Shown here: positions 52,578 to 64,000 of the stretch, one piece after another | Position numbering within the stretch: position 1 is the first letter of the stretch | How the letters are laid out: every line of letters starts with the position of its first letter | Source: Actinomycetospora endophytica | GTDB taxonomy: Bacteria > Actinomycetota > Actinomycetes > Mycobacteriales > Pseudonocardiaceae | Direction of reading: 5' to 3' | Assembly (NCBI RefSeq): GCF_021026375.1 | Contig: NZ_JAJNDB010000007.1 | Coordinates: 1-64,000, forward strand | Length of the DNA: 64,000 bases | Translations under genes and position numbers: made by a program | The notes under the pieces: model-generated | What the model was told of the DNA's origin: nothing | The model's input: only the letters and a program-made list of their open reading frames with translations | Database searches by the model: none

Positions 52578-53867
52578 GTGGCAGGCGCAGACGAGCACTT
52601 CTGGGGCCCGGACTACCAGGCCCTCTCCGCCGTGGACCCGGAGATCGCCCAGGTCCTCGACGACGAGCTCGGGCGGCTCCGCGGCGGACTCCAGCTGATC
52701 GCCAGCGAGAACCTCACGAGCCCGGCGGTGCTCGCCGCGCTCGGCTCGACGCTGTCGAACAAGTACGCCGAGGGCTACCCCGGCCGCCGCTACTACGGCG
52801 GCTGCGAGGTCGTCGACCGCGCCGAGGAGATCGGCATCGAGCGGGCGAAGCAGCTCTTCGGCGCCGAGCACGCCAACCTGCAGCCGCACTCCGGCGCGAA
52901 CGCCAACCTCGCGGTGTACGCGGCGTTCTGCCAGCCGGGCGACAAGGTGCTGGCCATGAGCCTGCCCCACGGCGGGCACCTCACCCACGGCGCGAAGGTC
53001 AGCTTCTCCGGCAAGTGGTTCGAGCCGGTGCCCTACACGGTCCGCGAGGACACCGGGCTCATCGACTACGACCAGGTCCGTGAGCTGGCGCTCGAGCACC
53101 GGCCGAAGATGATCGTCGCGGGGGCCACCGCGTACCCGCGCCTGATCGACTTCGCGAAGTTCCGCGAGATCGCCGACGAGGTCGGCGCGATCCTCTGGGT
53201 CGACGCCGCCCACTTCATCGGCCTCGTCGCCGGCCAGGCCATCCCCAGCCCGGTGCCCTACGCCGACGTCGTCACCTTCACGACGCACAAGGTCCTGCGC
53301 GGCCCGCGCGGCGGCATGCTGGTCTCGAAGGCCGAGCACGCCAAGGCGCTCGACAAGGCCGTCTTCCCGTTCCTGCAGGGCGGGCCGCTCATGCACGCCG
53401 TCGCCGGCAAGGCGGTGGCGCTCGCCGAGGCCGCCACCCCGGACTACCAGGCCTACGCGCGCAGCGTCATCGCGAACGCCCAGGCGCTCACCGAGGGCCT
53501 GGAGTCGCACGGGATGCGCGCCATCTCCGGCGGCACCGACACCCACCTGTCGCTGCTGGACCTGCAGCCGCTCGGCGTCACCGGCAAGGAGGCCGAGGCC
53601 CGCAGCGGGCTGGCCGCGATCACGCTGAACAAGAACGCGATCCCGTACGACCCGCAGCCCCCGATGACCGCGTCGGGCATCCGGGTCGGCTCGCCGTCGA
53701 TCACCACGCAGGGCATGACGACCGCGGAGATGCCCGAGGTCGCGCGCCTGATCGCGGCCGCGGTGACCGCGGACGAGACCAGCGAGGACGGCAAGCGGAC
53801 CCTCGCGGACGTGCGCGACGAGGTGTCGACACTGGTCGCCCGGTTCCCCGCCTACCCGAGGGGCTGA
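52578..53867 (+). CDS. glyA: Serine hydroxymethyltransferase
   Basis: 429 residues. PLP fold [56 protein letters not shown] and the PLP Lys in [12 protein letters not shown] (about residue 236). Interconverts serine and glycine with tetrahydrofolate. GTG 52578 after GAGGTAAC. TAGCGT at 52485-52490 is a -10-like box giving a leader of about 85 nt. In streptomycetes glyA also sits between the YrdC gene and the wecA-like gene. Confidence 0.97.
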   Translation: MAGADEHFWGPDYQALSAVDPEIAQVLDDELGRLRGGLQLIASENLTSPAVLAALGSTLSNKYAEGYPGRRYYGGCEVVDRAEEIGIERAKQLFGAEHANLQPHSGANANLAVYAAFCQPGDKVLAMSLPHGGHLTHGAKVSFSGKWFEPVPYTVREDTGLIDYDQVRELALEHRPKMIVAGATAYPRLIDFAKFREIADEVGAILWVDAAHFIGLVAGQAIPSPVPYADVVTFTTHKVLRGPRGGMLVSKAEHAKALDKAVFPFLQGGPLMHAVAGKAVALAEAATPDYQAYARSVIANAQALTEGLESHGMRAISGGTDTHLSLLDLQPLGVTGKEAEARSGLAAITLNKNAIPYDPQPPMTASGIRVGSPSITTQGMTTAEMPEVARLIAAAVTADETSEDGKRTLADVRDEVSTLVARFPAYPRG

Positions 53868-53878
53868 GGGCCCCCGTC

Positions 53879-53884
53879 TAATCT
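53879..53884 (+). promoter_or_regulatory. wecA -10 box (TAATCT)
   Basis: TAATCT fits the -10 consensus and ends 6 nt before the GTG start at 53891, placing the expected transcript start on the codon itself: a leaderless mRNA. Confidence 0.6.
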
Positions 53885-53890
53885 GGGCGC

Positions 53891-55036
53891 GTGGACCCGT
53901 CGCCACCGTTCGTCCCGCAGGGGCTGCCGATCCGGGAGTACCTCCTGGTCGGGCTCTCCGCGGCGGTGGTCACGTTCCTGGTGACCGGCGTCGTCCGGCG
54001 CCTGGCCATCCGCGCCGGGGCCATCGCGGTCCCGCGCGGGCGTGACGTCCACACCGTGCCCATCCCGCGCCTCGGCGGGGTCGCCATGTACATCGGCGTC
54101 CTCGCCGGGGTGTTCGTGGCCTCGCAGCTGCCGGTGCTGCGCCGTGCCTTCGACTACTCCTCGGAGACCCGCGCCGTGATGGTCGCGGGCGGGCTGATCG
54201 TGCTGGTCGGCGCGCTCGACGACCGCTTCGGCATCGACGCGCTCACCAAGCTCGCCGGCCAGGCGACCTCCGCGGGCGTGCTGGTGCTGCTCGGGGTGCA
54301 GTGGTTCGTGCTGCCCATCCCCGACGGCGGCGACTGGACCCTGCTGATCCTCGACCCCAACCAGGGCGTCGTCCTCACCGTGTTCATCTGCGTGGTGCTG
54401 ATCAACGCCGTCAACTTCGTCGACGGTCTGGACGGTCTCGCCGCGGGGATCGGCATGATCGCCTCGCTCGCGATCCTGGCCTTCTCGCTCGGTCTGCTCG
54501 AGCAGCGCGGCGGCGACGTGACCGCCTACCCGCCCGCCCTGATCGCCGCGGTGCTGGCCGGCGCGTGCGCGGGGTTCCTGCCGCACAACTTCCAGCCCGC
54601 CCGCATCTTCATGGGCGACTCCGGCTCGATGCTCATCGGGCTGATGCTCGCGGCCGCCACCACGAGCGCGTCGGGGCGCATCACCTACGCGGACTCCGCG
54701 CCCCGCAACGCGCTCGCCCTGCTGGCGCCGATCGTCGTCGTCGCCGCGGTGGTCCTGGTCCCGCTGCTCGACCTGGCGCTCGCGGTCGTGCGCCGTACCC
54801 GCGCCGGACGCAGCCCGTTCGCGCCGGACAAGATGCACCTGCACCACCGCCTGCTCGAGATCGGGCACTCGCAGCGGCGCGCGGTCCTGCTGATCTACCT
54901 GTGGGCCGGGGTCTTCGCGTTCGGCGCCGTGGCCCTGGCGCTGATCACCGACGTCTTCCTCGTCGTGGGGCTCGTGGCCTTCGGGCTGCTCGTCGCGGTA
55001 CTGGCCTCGGCGGTGCCCCGACTACGCGCCCGGTGA
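53891..55036 (+). CDS. wecA: Polyprenyl-phosphate GlcNAc-1-phosphate transferase (WecA/Rfe)
   Basis: 381 residues with about eleven transmembrane helices. MraY/WecA motifs are [26 protein letters not shown] (Asp-Asp, Mg2+), [26 protein letters not shown] and [15 protein letters not shown]. It loads GlcNAc-1-phosphate on a polyprenyl phosphate; in mycobacteria it starts arabinogalactan linker synthesis (Rv1302). Same place here, directly before the ATP synthase genes. Confidence 0.95.
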   Translation: MDPSPPFVPQGLPIREYLLVGLSAAVVTFLVTGVVRRLAIRAGAIAVPRGRDVHTVPIPRLGGVAMYIGVLAGVFVASQLPVLRRAFDYSSETRAVMVAGGLIVLVGALDDRFGIDALTKLAGQATSAGVLVLLGVQWFVLPIPDGGDWTLLILDPNQGVVLTVFICVVLINAVNFVDGLDGLAAGIGMIASLAILAFSLGLLEQRGGDVTAYPPALIAAVLAGACAGFLPHNFQPARIFMGDSGSMLIGLMLAAATTSASGRITYADSAPRNALALLAPIVVVAAVVLVPLLDLALAVVRRTRAGRSPFAPDKMHLHHRLLEIGHSQRRAVLLIYLWAGVFAFGAVALALITDVFLVVGLVAFGLLVAVLASAVPRLRAR

Positions 55037-55091
55037 TCGTTCTCCGGCATCCGAGTTCGATCACCACACGGGTGCTGAGTAGCGGATTACG

Positions 55092-55127
55092 TACGACGAC
55101 AGGTCGTCGTAGGGGGTGTGATAGGTT
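55092..55127 (+). promoter_or_regulatory. Palindrome and -10 box upstream of the atp operon
   Basis: TACGACGAC (55092-55100), spacer AG, GTCGTCGTA (55103-55111): a 20-bp perfect inverted repeat. TAGGTT (55122-55127) follows 10 bp later and fits a -10 box, so the palindrome covers the -35 position. An operator for a dimeric regulator is likely; the transcript leader to the first atp-cluster gene would be about 170 nt. Confidence 0.5.
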
Positions 55128-55256
55128 CCTCGCGTCCCGTCGAAACGGGGCAAATCGAGTGGTCCAGATGAGTGAGAGCCGGACCGCCCGAGGACGGCAC
55201 GGCAACGTGGCGCCGGGTGGTTCCGCGTCGCCGGTCGTCGTCGAGGAGGACTGACC

Positions 55257-55286
55257 ATGAACGCGTCAGCCCTGCGTACCGCATGA
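55257..55286 (+). CDS. Possible 9-residue leader peptide
   Basis: ATG 55257 has the best Shine-Dalgarno of the area (GAGGAGG with good spacing) and opens a 9-codon frame (MNASALRTA) ending 18 nt before the next gene, whose own site is weak. A 28-codon frame (55168-55254) stops just before it. It may be a leader for translational control, or chance. Confidence 0.25.
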   Translation: MNASALRTA

Positions 55287-55304
55287 GGGCGTGGGCGACC
55301 GGGC

Positions 55305-55511
55305 ATGGCGGATTCGCGGGCGGACGGATGGGCTCTCCTCGGTCTGGGCACCACTCTGGCGGGCTGCCTCATCGGACCCACACTCCTGGGGTGGCTGGTC
55401 GATCACCTGGCCGGTACGTTCCCGATCTTCCTCTTGATCGGGCTGGCGCTGGGGATCGCGGCCACGGCGAGACTGGCCTACACGGAGATGCGCAAGTTCC
55501 TCGGGAGCTGA
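55305..55511 (+). CDS. AtpZ/AtpI-family small membrane protein
   Basis: 68 residues with two transmembrane helices (ALLGLGTTLAGCLIGPTLLGWLVD; IFLLIGLALGIAATARLAYTE) joined by a short loop with Gly/Pro, the AtpZ (ATP synthase gene 1) layout. Such proteins precede atpI/atpB and may handle Mg2+ or assist c-ring assembly. The weak ribosome-binding site and upstream mini-ORF suggest coupled translation. One base separates its stop from the next GTG. Confidence 0.8.
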   Translation: MADSRADGWALLGLGTTLAGCLIGPTLLGWLVDHLAGTFPIFLLIGLALGIAATARLAYTEMRKFLGS

Positions 55512-55512
55512 T

Positions 55513-55926
55513 GTGAACGAACCCCTCGGTCATGCACCGATGCTGACTGTTCCCGGGGCCACGCGTGAGGCCTTCCGGACGTCCCTGATCGTGGCGGTCG
55601 TCCTCGGCGTGCTCGGTCTCGTCGCGGGCTACCTCTTCGGTGCCGCGGGCATCGCCGCGTTCGGCTGCTTCGGTCTCCTGCTCGGGGCGGCGAACGCCCT
55701 CATGGTCCAGCGGTCGGTCCTGCGCCAGTCGGCGGAGGACCTGCCCAGCAAGGCGGCGCTCGTGCGTGGCGTCGGAGCACGACTGGCCCTCGTCACCGCG
55801 GTGTCCGTCGCGCTCGCACTCATCTTCTTCCCGACCGGCCTGGGGACGTTCCTCGGGCTGGCGCTGTTCCAGGTCATCAACACGATCGTCGGATCCGTGC
55901 CTGCGCTCAAGGAGCTCCGCAAGTGA
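55513..55926 (+). CDS. atpI: ATP synthase protein I
   Basis: 137 residues, four transmembrane helices (TSLIVAVVLGVLGLVAGYLF; AAFGCFGLLLGAANALMVQ; RLALVTAVSVALALIFFP; FLGLALFQVINTIVGS). It matches the Rv1303/AtpI type found just before atpB in actinobacteria, thought to help c-ring assembly. GTG 55513 follows AGCTGAT. Its TGA overlaps the atpB GTG. Confidence 0.82.
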   Translation: MNEPLGHAPMLTVPGATREAFRTSLIVAVVLGVLGLVAGYLFGAAGIAAFGCFGLLLGAANALMVQRSVLRQSAEDLPSKAALVRGVGARLALVTAVSVALALIFFPTGLGTFLGLALFQVINTIVGSVPALKELRK

Positions 55927-56666
55927 CGACCGGATTCTTGTCCGTTGCCGCCGCCGAAGGCGGCTCCTCGATCTCCCCGAGCGAGCACGTCGGGCAGTTC
56001 GAGTTCCTCGGTATGACATTCAACGGCGACACGATGTGGACCGCGACCATCGCCGCGGTCATCGTGATCGGCGCCGGGTTCTACGTCCGGGGCCGTGTGA
56101 CGTCCGCCGTTCCGAACAAGGTGCAGATGGCCTACGAGGCCCTCACCGGCTACATGGTGGATCAGGTGCAGGGCCGGATGGGCCGGCGGCCCGCCGAGTA
56201 CCTCGCGCCGCTGACCATCGCGCTCTTCGCGTTCATCCTCTTCTCGAACTGGCTCGGCGTGATCCCCAGCGGTCACCCCGAACTGCTCAAGCCGCCGACG
56301 TCGGACGTCAACACCGCCTACGCGCTCGCGATCTTCGTGTTCGTGTCCGCGTGGGTCTGGGGTTTCCGCGAGCAGGGCACGCGCACCCTGCGCCGGTTCG
56401 TCCAGCCCTACGTCGCACTCGCGCCGCTGAACATCATCGAGGAGATCGCGAAGCCGATCTCGCTCTCGCTGCGACTGTTCGGCAACATCCTGTCTGGCGT
56501 GATCATGCTGTCGGTGATCGCGCTGATCCCGTGGTGGGGCCTCTGGCTCCCGAACGCCGCGTGGAAGCTGTTCGACCTGTTCATCGGCGCGATCCAGGCG
56601 CTGATCTTCGCGCTGCTGACCATCATGCAGTTCTTCGGACCGGCCGTGAGCGAGGAGGGCCACTAG
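55923..56666 (+). CDS. atpB: ATP synthase F0 subunit a
   Basis: 247 residues with five to six membrane helices. The essential Arg is in [16 protein letters not shown] (about residue 182); [22 protein letters not shown] and [11 protein letters not shown] are typical. Forms the proton half-channels against the c-ring. GTG 55923 overlaps atpI. The 97-nt gap to atpE is longer than others in the operon. Confidence 0.96.
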   Translation: MTTGFLSVAAAEGGSSISPSEHVGQFEFLGMTFNGDTMWTATIAAVIVIGAGFYVRGRVTSAVPNKVQMAYEALTGYMVDQVQGRMGRRPAEYLAPLTIALFAFILFSNWLGVIPSGHPELLKPPTSDVNTAYALAIFVFVSAWVWGFREQGTRTLRRFVQPYVALAPLNIIEEIAKPISLSLRLFGNILSGVIMLSVIALIPWWGLWLPNAAWKLFDLFIGAIQALIFALLTIMQFFGPAVSEEGH

Positions 56667-56763
56667 GCCTTCGCGTGTGCCGATCGCACCCGGCGGTCGG
56701 GCGGCTCGTCGAAATCCCCGCAACCCCACGACCATCTCCACCCAACGAACTCCAAGGAGTGTC

Positions 56764-57048
56764 ATGTCGCTCGTGCAGTCCGTCCTCGCCCAGGGCAGCG
56801 ACCCCACGACCGGTCTCCGGTCCGGTGGCGCGTTCATCGGCGGTGGCATCGCTCTGGCCGGCGGCGCGATCGGCGCGGCCATCGGTGACGGTCTGGTCGG
56901 TGCCCAGACCATCGCGGGTGTCGCCCGTCAGCCCGAGGCCCAGAGCCGCCTGTTCAACATCTTCTTCCTGACCGTCGGTCTGGTCGAGGCCATGTACTTC
57001 ATCAACCTGGCGTTCATGGCTCTGTTCGTGTTCGTGCTCGCCGGGTGA
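56764..57048 (+). CDS. atpE: ATP synthase F0 subunit c
   Basis: 94 residues, two-helix hairpin. First helix [20 protein letters not shown], polar loop ARQPEAQ and second helix with the proton-carrying Glu in [25 protein letters not shown] lies 6 nt before ATG 56764, the strongest site in the operon, as expected for the multicopy subunit. The stop overlaps the atpF GTG. Confidence 0.97.
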   Translation: MSLVQSVLAQGSDPTTGLRSGGAFIGGGIALAGGAIGAAIGDGLVGAQTIAGVARQPEAQSRLFNIFFLTVGLVEAMYFINLAFMALFVFVLAG

Positions 57049-57680
57049 TTCACGTGGCCGCACAGCCGAGCACGGAAGCCGTGCTGGCGCAGGGGGGCAG
57101 CAGCCAGAACTTCCTGCTCCCCAACGGCACGTTCTTCTACATCCTGATCCTGTTCGTCGTCGTCTTCTTCCTGATCGCCAAGTTCATCGTCCCGCCGATC
57201 CGGCAGGCGATGGAGGAGCGGGCGGAGCGCGTCCGGCAGCTGCAGCGCGACCGGGAGCAGGCCGACGAGCAGTACCGTCAGGCCGAGAACCGGCACGCCG
57301 AGGTGCTCTCGGAGGCCCGCAACGAGGCCTCGTCCATCCGTGACGAGGCCCGGGGCACCGCCCGGGAGCAGGCCGCCGAACAGCGCGGCCAGGCCGAGCG
57401 GGAGATCGCCGAGATCCGTCAGCGGGGCGAGCGCGAGCTCGACACGCAGCGGACCCGGGCCCGCGGTGACCTGCAGGAGAAGCTGCCCGACCTGTCGCGC
57501 ACCCTCGCGGAGCGCATCCTCGGGCGGTCGATCTCCGACGACTCCGCCGCGCGCTCGACCACCGAGTCGTACGTGCGGTCGCTGGACTCGTCGGGGTCGT
57601 CCTCCGGCGGTTCCTCGGCGAGCACGGTCGCGGCCGGCTCCGGCGCGGGGTCGGCGACAACCGAGCCCGGGGAGGGCTGA
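57045..57680 (+). CDS. atpF: ATP synthase F0 subunit b
   Basis: 211 residues. One N-terminal transmembrane helix ([22 protein letters not shown]), then a long charged coiled coil (about 65-170) forming the stator, then a Ser/Gly-rich tail of about 40 residues. Not fused to delta, unlike the mycobacterial AtpH arrangement. Starts at GTG 57045 overlapping atpE; the stop shares a base with atpH. Confidence 0.95.
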   Translation: MIHVAAQPSTEAVLAQGGSSQNFLLPNGTFFYILILFVVVFFLIAKFIVPPIRQAMEERAERVRQLQRDREQADEQYRQAENRHAEVLSEARNEASSIRDEARGTAREQAAEQRGQAEREIAEIRQRGERELDTQRTRARGDLQEKLPDLSRTLAERILGRSISDDSAARSTTESYVRSLDSSGSSSGGSSASTVAAGSGAGSATTEPGEG

Positions 57681-58507
57681 TGCACAGCGCGAGCCAGGGG
57701 GCCGTGGACAACGCCACCGAAGCGCTCGAGCGGGTGGTGTCGGACCCCACGTCGGGCACCACGGCGCACCTGGCCCAGGTGTCGGACGAGCTGTACGGCG
57801 TGGCGCGGGTGCTCACCGAGCACATCGAGCTGCGCCGTCACCTCGTCGACCCGACCGGCTCGGCGTCGCTGCGTCGCGGCCTCGTGGAGAACCTCTTCTC
57901 CTCGAAGCTCGACGCCACGACGGTGCAGCTGCTGACCACGCTGGTCCAGACGCGGCTGAGCTCGCCGACCGACCTGGTGGAGGCCGTCGAGACCATCGGC
58001 CGCACCGCCGCGCTGGCGGCCGCCGAGAAGGACGGGACGCTCTCCGACACCGAGGACGACCTGTTCCGGTTCGGCCGGATCCTCCAGCGCGAGCCGCAGC
58101 TGCGGACGCTGCTGGCGGACACCACCACGCCGGCCGACAAGCGGGTGGGCCTGCTCTCGCGGGTGCTGGGCGACAAGGTCACGCCGACCGCCCACCGTCT
58201 GCTCGAGCAGATCGTGCGTCACCCGTACTCGAAGGCTCTCGACTACGCGGCCGAGCGTCTCGCGGACGCCGCGGCGGCGCGCCGGGACCGCTCGATCGCC
58301 CGGGTGGTCGCCCCGATCGCCCTCTCGCAGGAGCAGGAGGACCGGCTCGGCGACGTGCTGTCCCGCCTGTACGGCCGGTCGATCTCGGTGCAGTCCGACG
58401 TCGACCCCGACATCCTGGGTGGCCTGGTCGTGCGGGTGGGCGGTGAGCTGCTGGACGGCAGCGTCGCCCGTCATCTGCGTGGTGCGGCCGACGCCTTCCC
58501 GACGTGA
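57680..58507 (+). CDS. atpH: ATP synthase F1 subunit delta
   Basis: 275 residues. OSCP/delta family: an N-terminal helical bundle (about 1-185; LRRGLVENLFSSKLDATTVQLLTTLV) and C-terminal IARVVAPIALSQEQEDRLGDVLSRLYGRSISVQSDVDPDILGGLVVRVG-type segment split by strands. Links the b stator to the alpha3beta3 head. It carries an extra N-terminal domain of about 90 residues relative to E. coli. ATG 57680 overlaps the atpF stop by one base. Confidence 0.95.
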   Translation: MHSASQGAVDNATEALERVVSDPTSGTTAHLAQVSDELYGVARVLTEHIELRRHLVDPTGSASLRRGLVENLFSSKLDATTVQLLTTLVQTRLSSPTDLVEAVETIGRTAALAAAEKDGTLSDTEDDLFRFGRILQREPQLRTLLADTTTPADKRVGLLSRVLGDKVTPTAHRLLEQIVRHPYSKALDYAAERLADAAAARRDRSIARVVAPIALSQEQEDRLGDVLSRLYGRSISVQSDVDPDILGGLVVRVGGELLDGSVARHLRGAADAFPT

Positions 58508-58589
58508 GCGCGGTCCGCTCCGGCAGGACCGGGGCGGGCTGCCCATCCCCCAGACCATCAGCAGTCGTGAGAACAGTTAGCAGGGAACC

Positions 58590-62613
<4,024 letters not shown>

Positions 62614-62622
62614 TCCGCTCTC

Positions 62623-62658
62623 CCCGGGTGGGGCGTGCGATCGCGCGCCCCGCCCGGG
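62623..62658 (+). terminator. Hairpin between atpD and atpC
   Basis: CCCGGGTGGGGCG (62623-62635) pairs with 62646-62658 (one G-U), and the loop contains the palindrome GCGATCGC. It begins 9 nt past the atpD stop. No T-run; it could lower or stabilise atpC expression relative to atpD rather than end transcription. Confidence 0.55.
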
Positions 62659-62682
62659 ACCGCCTGACGAAAGGACTTCTCC

Positions 62683-63069
62683 GTGGCCGAGATGCAGGTC
62701 GATCTCGTGGCGGTGGAGCGGAAGGTGTGGTCCGGCACGGCCGAGTTCGTCTTCGCGCGCACCAGCGTGGGCGAGATCGGCATCCTGCCCCGCCACGAGC
62801 CGCTCATCGCCCAGCTCGTCGACGCCGGCATGGTGCGGATCGACCCGAGCGACGGCGAGTCGGTCCGGGTGGCCGTCTTCGGGGGCTTCCTCTCGATGGA
62901 CGGCGAGAAGCTGACGATCCTGGCCGAGGAGGCGGAGCTCGGCGACCAGATCGACGTCTCCGCCGCCCAGCAGGACCGCGACCGCGCCGACACCGACGAC
63001 GCGGCGGGACGCGCGGCCAAGGCCCGGGCCGAGGCCCGGCTCGCGGCGGCCGGCCAGGCCGCCGAGTAG
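62683..63069 (+). CDS. atpC: ATP synthase F1 subunit epsilon
   Basis: 128 residues. N-terminal beta-sandwich (MQVDLVAVERKVWSGTAEFVFARTSVGEIGILPRHEPLIAQL) and a C-terminal helical part (about 90-128, Ala/Arg/Glu-rich), of typical actinobacterial length. Inhibitory/regulatory subunit on gamma. GTG 62683 follows GAAAGGAC. Last ATP synthase gene. Confidence 0.95.
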   Translation: MAEMQVDLVAVERKVWSGTAEFVFARTSVGEIGILPRHEPLIAQLVDAGMVRIDPSDGESVRVAVFGGFLSMDGEKLTILAEEAELGDQIDVSAAQQDRDRADTDDAAGRAAKARAEARLAAAGQAAE

Positions 63070-63124
63070 GCGAGCGGGCGGAACCGAGGCGAGTGCAGGC
63101 CCGACCCACGATGGCACGACGAGC

Positions 63125-63601
63125 ATGACGACCTCCGGGGTGATCGTGGAGGTCGTGCTCGTCGTGGTGGCGGCGGTCCTGCTGCTGCTCGCCCTCGTGG
63201 CCCTGCGCCGTCTCCAGCAGCTCCGTCGGGGCGGGGTGGACGTCGCGCTGCGCCGGGCACCGGCAGCGGACGCGACGTCCACCCCACCCACGGCGGCGGA
63301 GGACCAGCGCGGCTGGCACTCCGGGATCGCCCGCTACCGCGGCGACCAGTTCCGCTGGTACCGGGTCAGCGGGCTCCGGTCCGGGCCCAACGTGGTCCTC
63401 GACCGCTTCGACGTCGAGATCGTCGACCGCCGGGCCCCGCGAGCGACCGAACTGCACCCCCCGGGCGCGACGGTGCTGCGATGTCGCACCTCCGGGGGCA
63501 CCTACGAGCTCGCGATGAGCGTCGACGTCCTCACCGGGTTCTCGTCCTGGTTGGAGTCGACGCCCCCGGGCCGCTCGACGGGGTACCGGCAGGCGTCCTA
63601 G
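63125..63601 (+). CDS. DUF2550 membrane-anchored protein
   Basis: 158 residues. One N-terminal transmembrane helix (VIVEVVLVVVAAVLLLLALVALRRL) and a compact soluble domain with WHSGIARYRGDQFRWYRVSGLR. It corresponds to Rv1312, the conserved gene after atpC in actinobacteria; function unknown. Start at ATG 63125. Its stop codon overlaps the stop of the convergent adenosyltransferase gene. Confidence 0.9.
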   Translation: MTTSGVIVEVVLVVVAAVLLLLALVALRRLQQLRRGGVDVALRRAPAADATSTPPTAAEDQRGWHSGIARYRGDQFRWYRVSGLRSGPNVVLDRFDVEIVDRRAPRATELHPPGATVLRCRTSGGTYELAMSVDVLTGFSSWLESTPPGRSTGYRQAS

Positions 63602-64000
63602 GCCTCCTGGGCCTGGGCCTCGGGGCCGCCCGGCACCCAGAGCACGTCCCCGCCGGGGTTCGCGACCCGGCCGAAGATGAACAGCAGGTCCGAGAGCCGG
63701 TTGAGGTAGCGCGCGGGCGCCACGTTGGTCCGGTCCGGATCGGCCTCGAGCACCGCCCACGTGGCGCGTTCCGCCCGGCGCGTGACGACCCGAGCCACGT
63801 GCAGGTACGCCGCGCCCGGCGTCCCGCCCGGCAGGATGAACGAGTTGAGCTTGGTCAGCTCCTCGTTGAACTCGTCGCACCATCCCTCGAGTCGCTCCAC
63901 CTGGGCCTCGGTGACCCGCAGCGGCGGGTACTCCGGGTTCTCCGTGACCGGGGTGGCGAGGTCGGCCCCGACGTCGAACAGGTCGTTCTGGATCTGCTGC
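63598..64000 (-). CDS. Cob(I)alamin adenosyltransferase, PduO type (cut by right edge)
   Basis: The minus-strand frame is open to the window edge (134 codons, C-terminal part only). It reads QNDLFDVGADLATP at about the edge, then LTKLNSFILPGGTPGAAYLHVARVVTRRAER and YLNRLSDLLFIFGRVAN, the PduO/MMAB signature with the substrate-binding RxxxRRAER and YLNRLSD. It makes adenosylcobalamin from ATP and cob(I)alamin. The same gene (Rv1314c) follows DUF2550 in mycobacteria. The product would also be the chromophore for a CarH-type regulator such as the one at 24249. Confidence 0.93.
   Translation of the reverse strand, partial: QQIQNDLFDVGADLATPVTENPEYPPLRVTEAQVERLEGWCDEFNEELTKLNSFILPGGTPGAAYLHVARVVTRRAERATWAVLEADPDRTNVAPARYLNRLSDLLFIFGRVANPGGDVLWVPGGPEAQAQEA

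Overview
The window is high-GC DNA (I estimate above 70 %) with GTG starts, ATGA/GTGA stop-start overlaps and few T-runs, as in an actinobacterium. Gene content fits the Pseudonocardiaceae (Pseudonocardia-like). The right half keeps the order known from mycobacteria: argS-lysA-hom-thrC-thrB-rho-rpmE-prfA-prmC-YrdC gene ... wecA-atpI-atpBEFHAGDC-DUF2550-cob(I)alamin adenosyltransferase. The left half (about 1-37 kb) is accessory.

1-7.2 kb: a truncated glycosyltransferase, a STAS protein, then a probable catabolic island. It has a RutA-like flavin monooxygenase, an SsuE-type FMN reductase, an aldehyde dehydrogenase, an SDR, and AraC and GntR regulators flanking a shared intergenic region. 7.2-11.7 kb: small genes (SDR, GntR, FBP zinc protein, patatin) with two palindromic repeat elements.

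11.7-21 kb: a minus-strand operon of overlapping genes. It runs glnT/gmaS-like synthetase, three-part glutamate-synthase-like enzyme (mgsA-mgsB-mgsC), one FAD amine oxidoreductase and an XRE-cupin regulator, and looks like gamma-glutamylation/N-methylglutamate-type amine assimilation. Behind it lie DUF3500, GntR and FAH-family genes.

24.2-33.7 kb: the standout region. A complete mycosporine-like amino acid (UV sunscreen) operon is translationally coupled: sugar-phosphate cyclase (mysA), O-methyltransferase (mysB), an Fe(II)/2-oxoglutarate oxygenase (MysH-like), ATP-grasp ligase (mysC) and D-Ala-D-Ala-ligase-like enzyme (mysD). A HAD-like protein lacking its nucleophile and a DUF4383 membrane protein precede it. 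Upstream is a MerR regulator with a cobalamin-binding domain (a possible B12 photoreceptor). Downstream is an R2-like ligand-binding oxidase (R2lox).

34.7-37 kb: remnant of a PQQ sugar dehydrogenase, tRNA-Arg(CCG) and a DUF3105-DUF305 pair. 37-64 kb: core genes for aspartate-family amino acids, transcription and translation termination, t6A tRNA modification (including an unusual TsaB-TsaC fusion beside tsaE and tsaD), glyA, wecA and the full F0F1 ATP synthase. Several core genes carry a TANNNT hexamer 6-9 nt ahead of the start codon, suggesting leaderless mRNAs.
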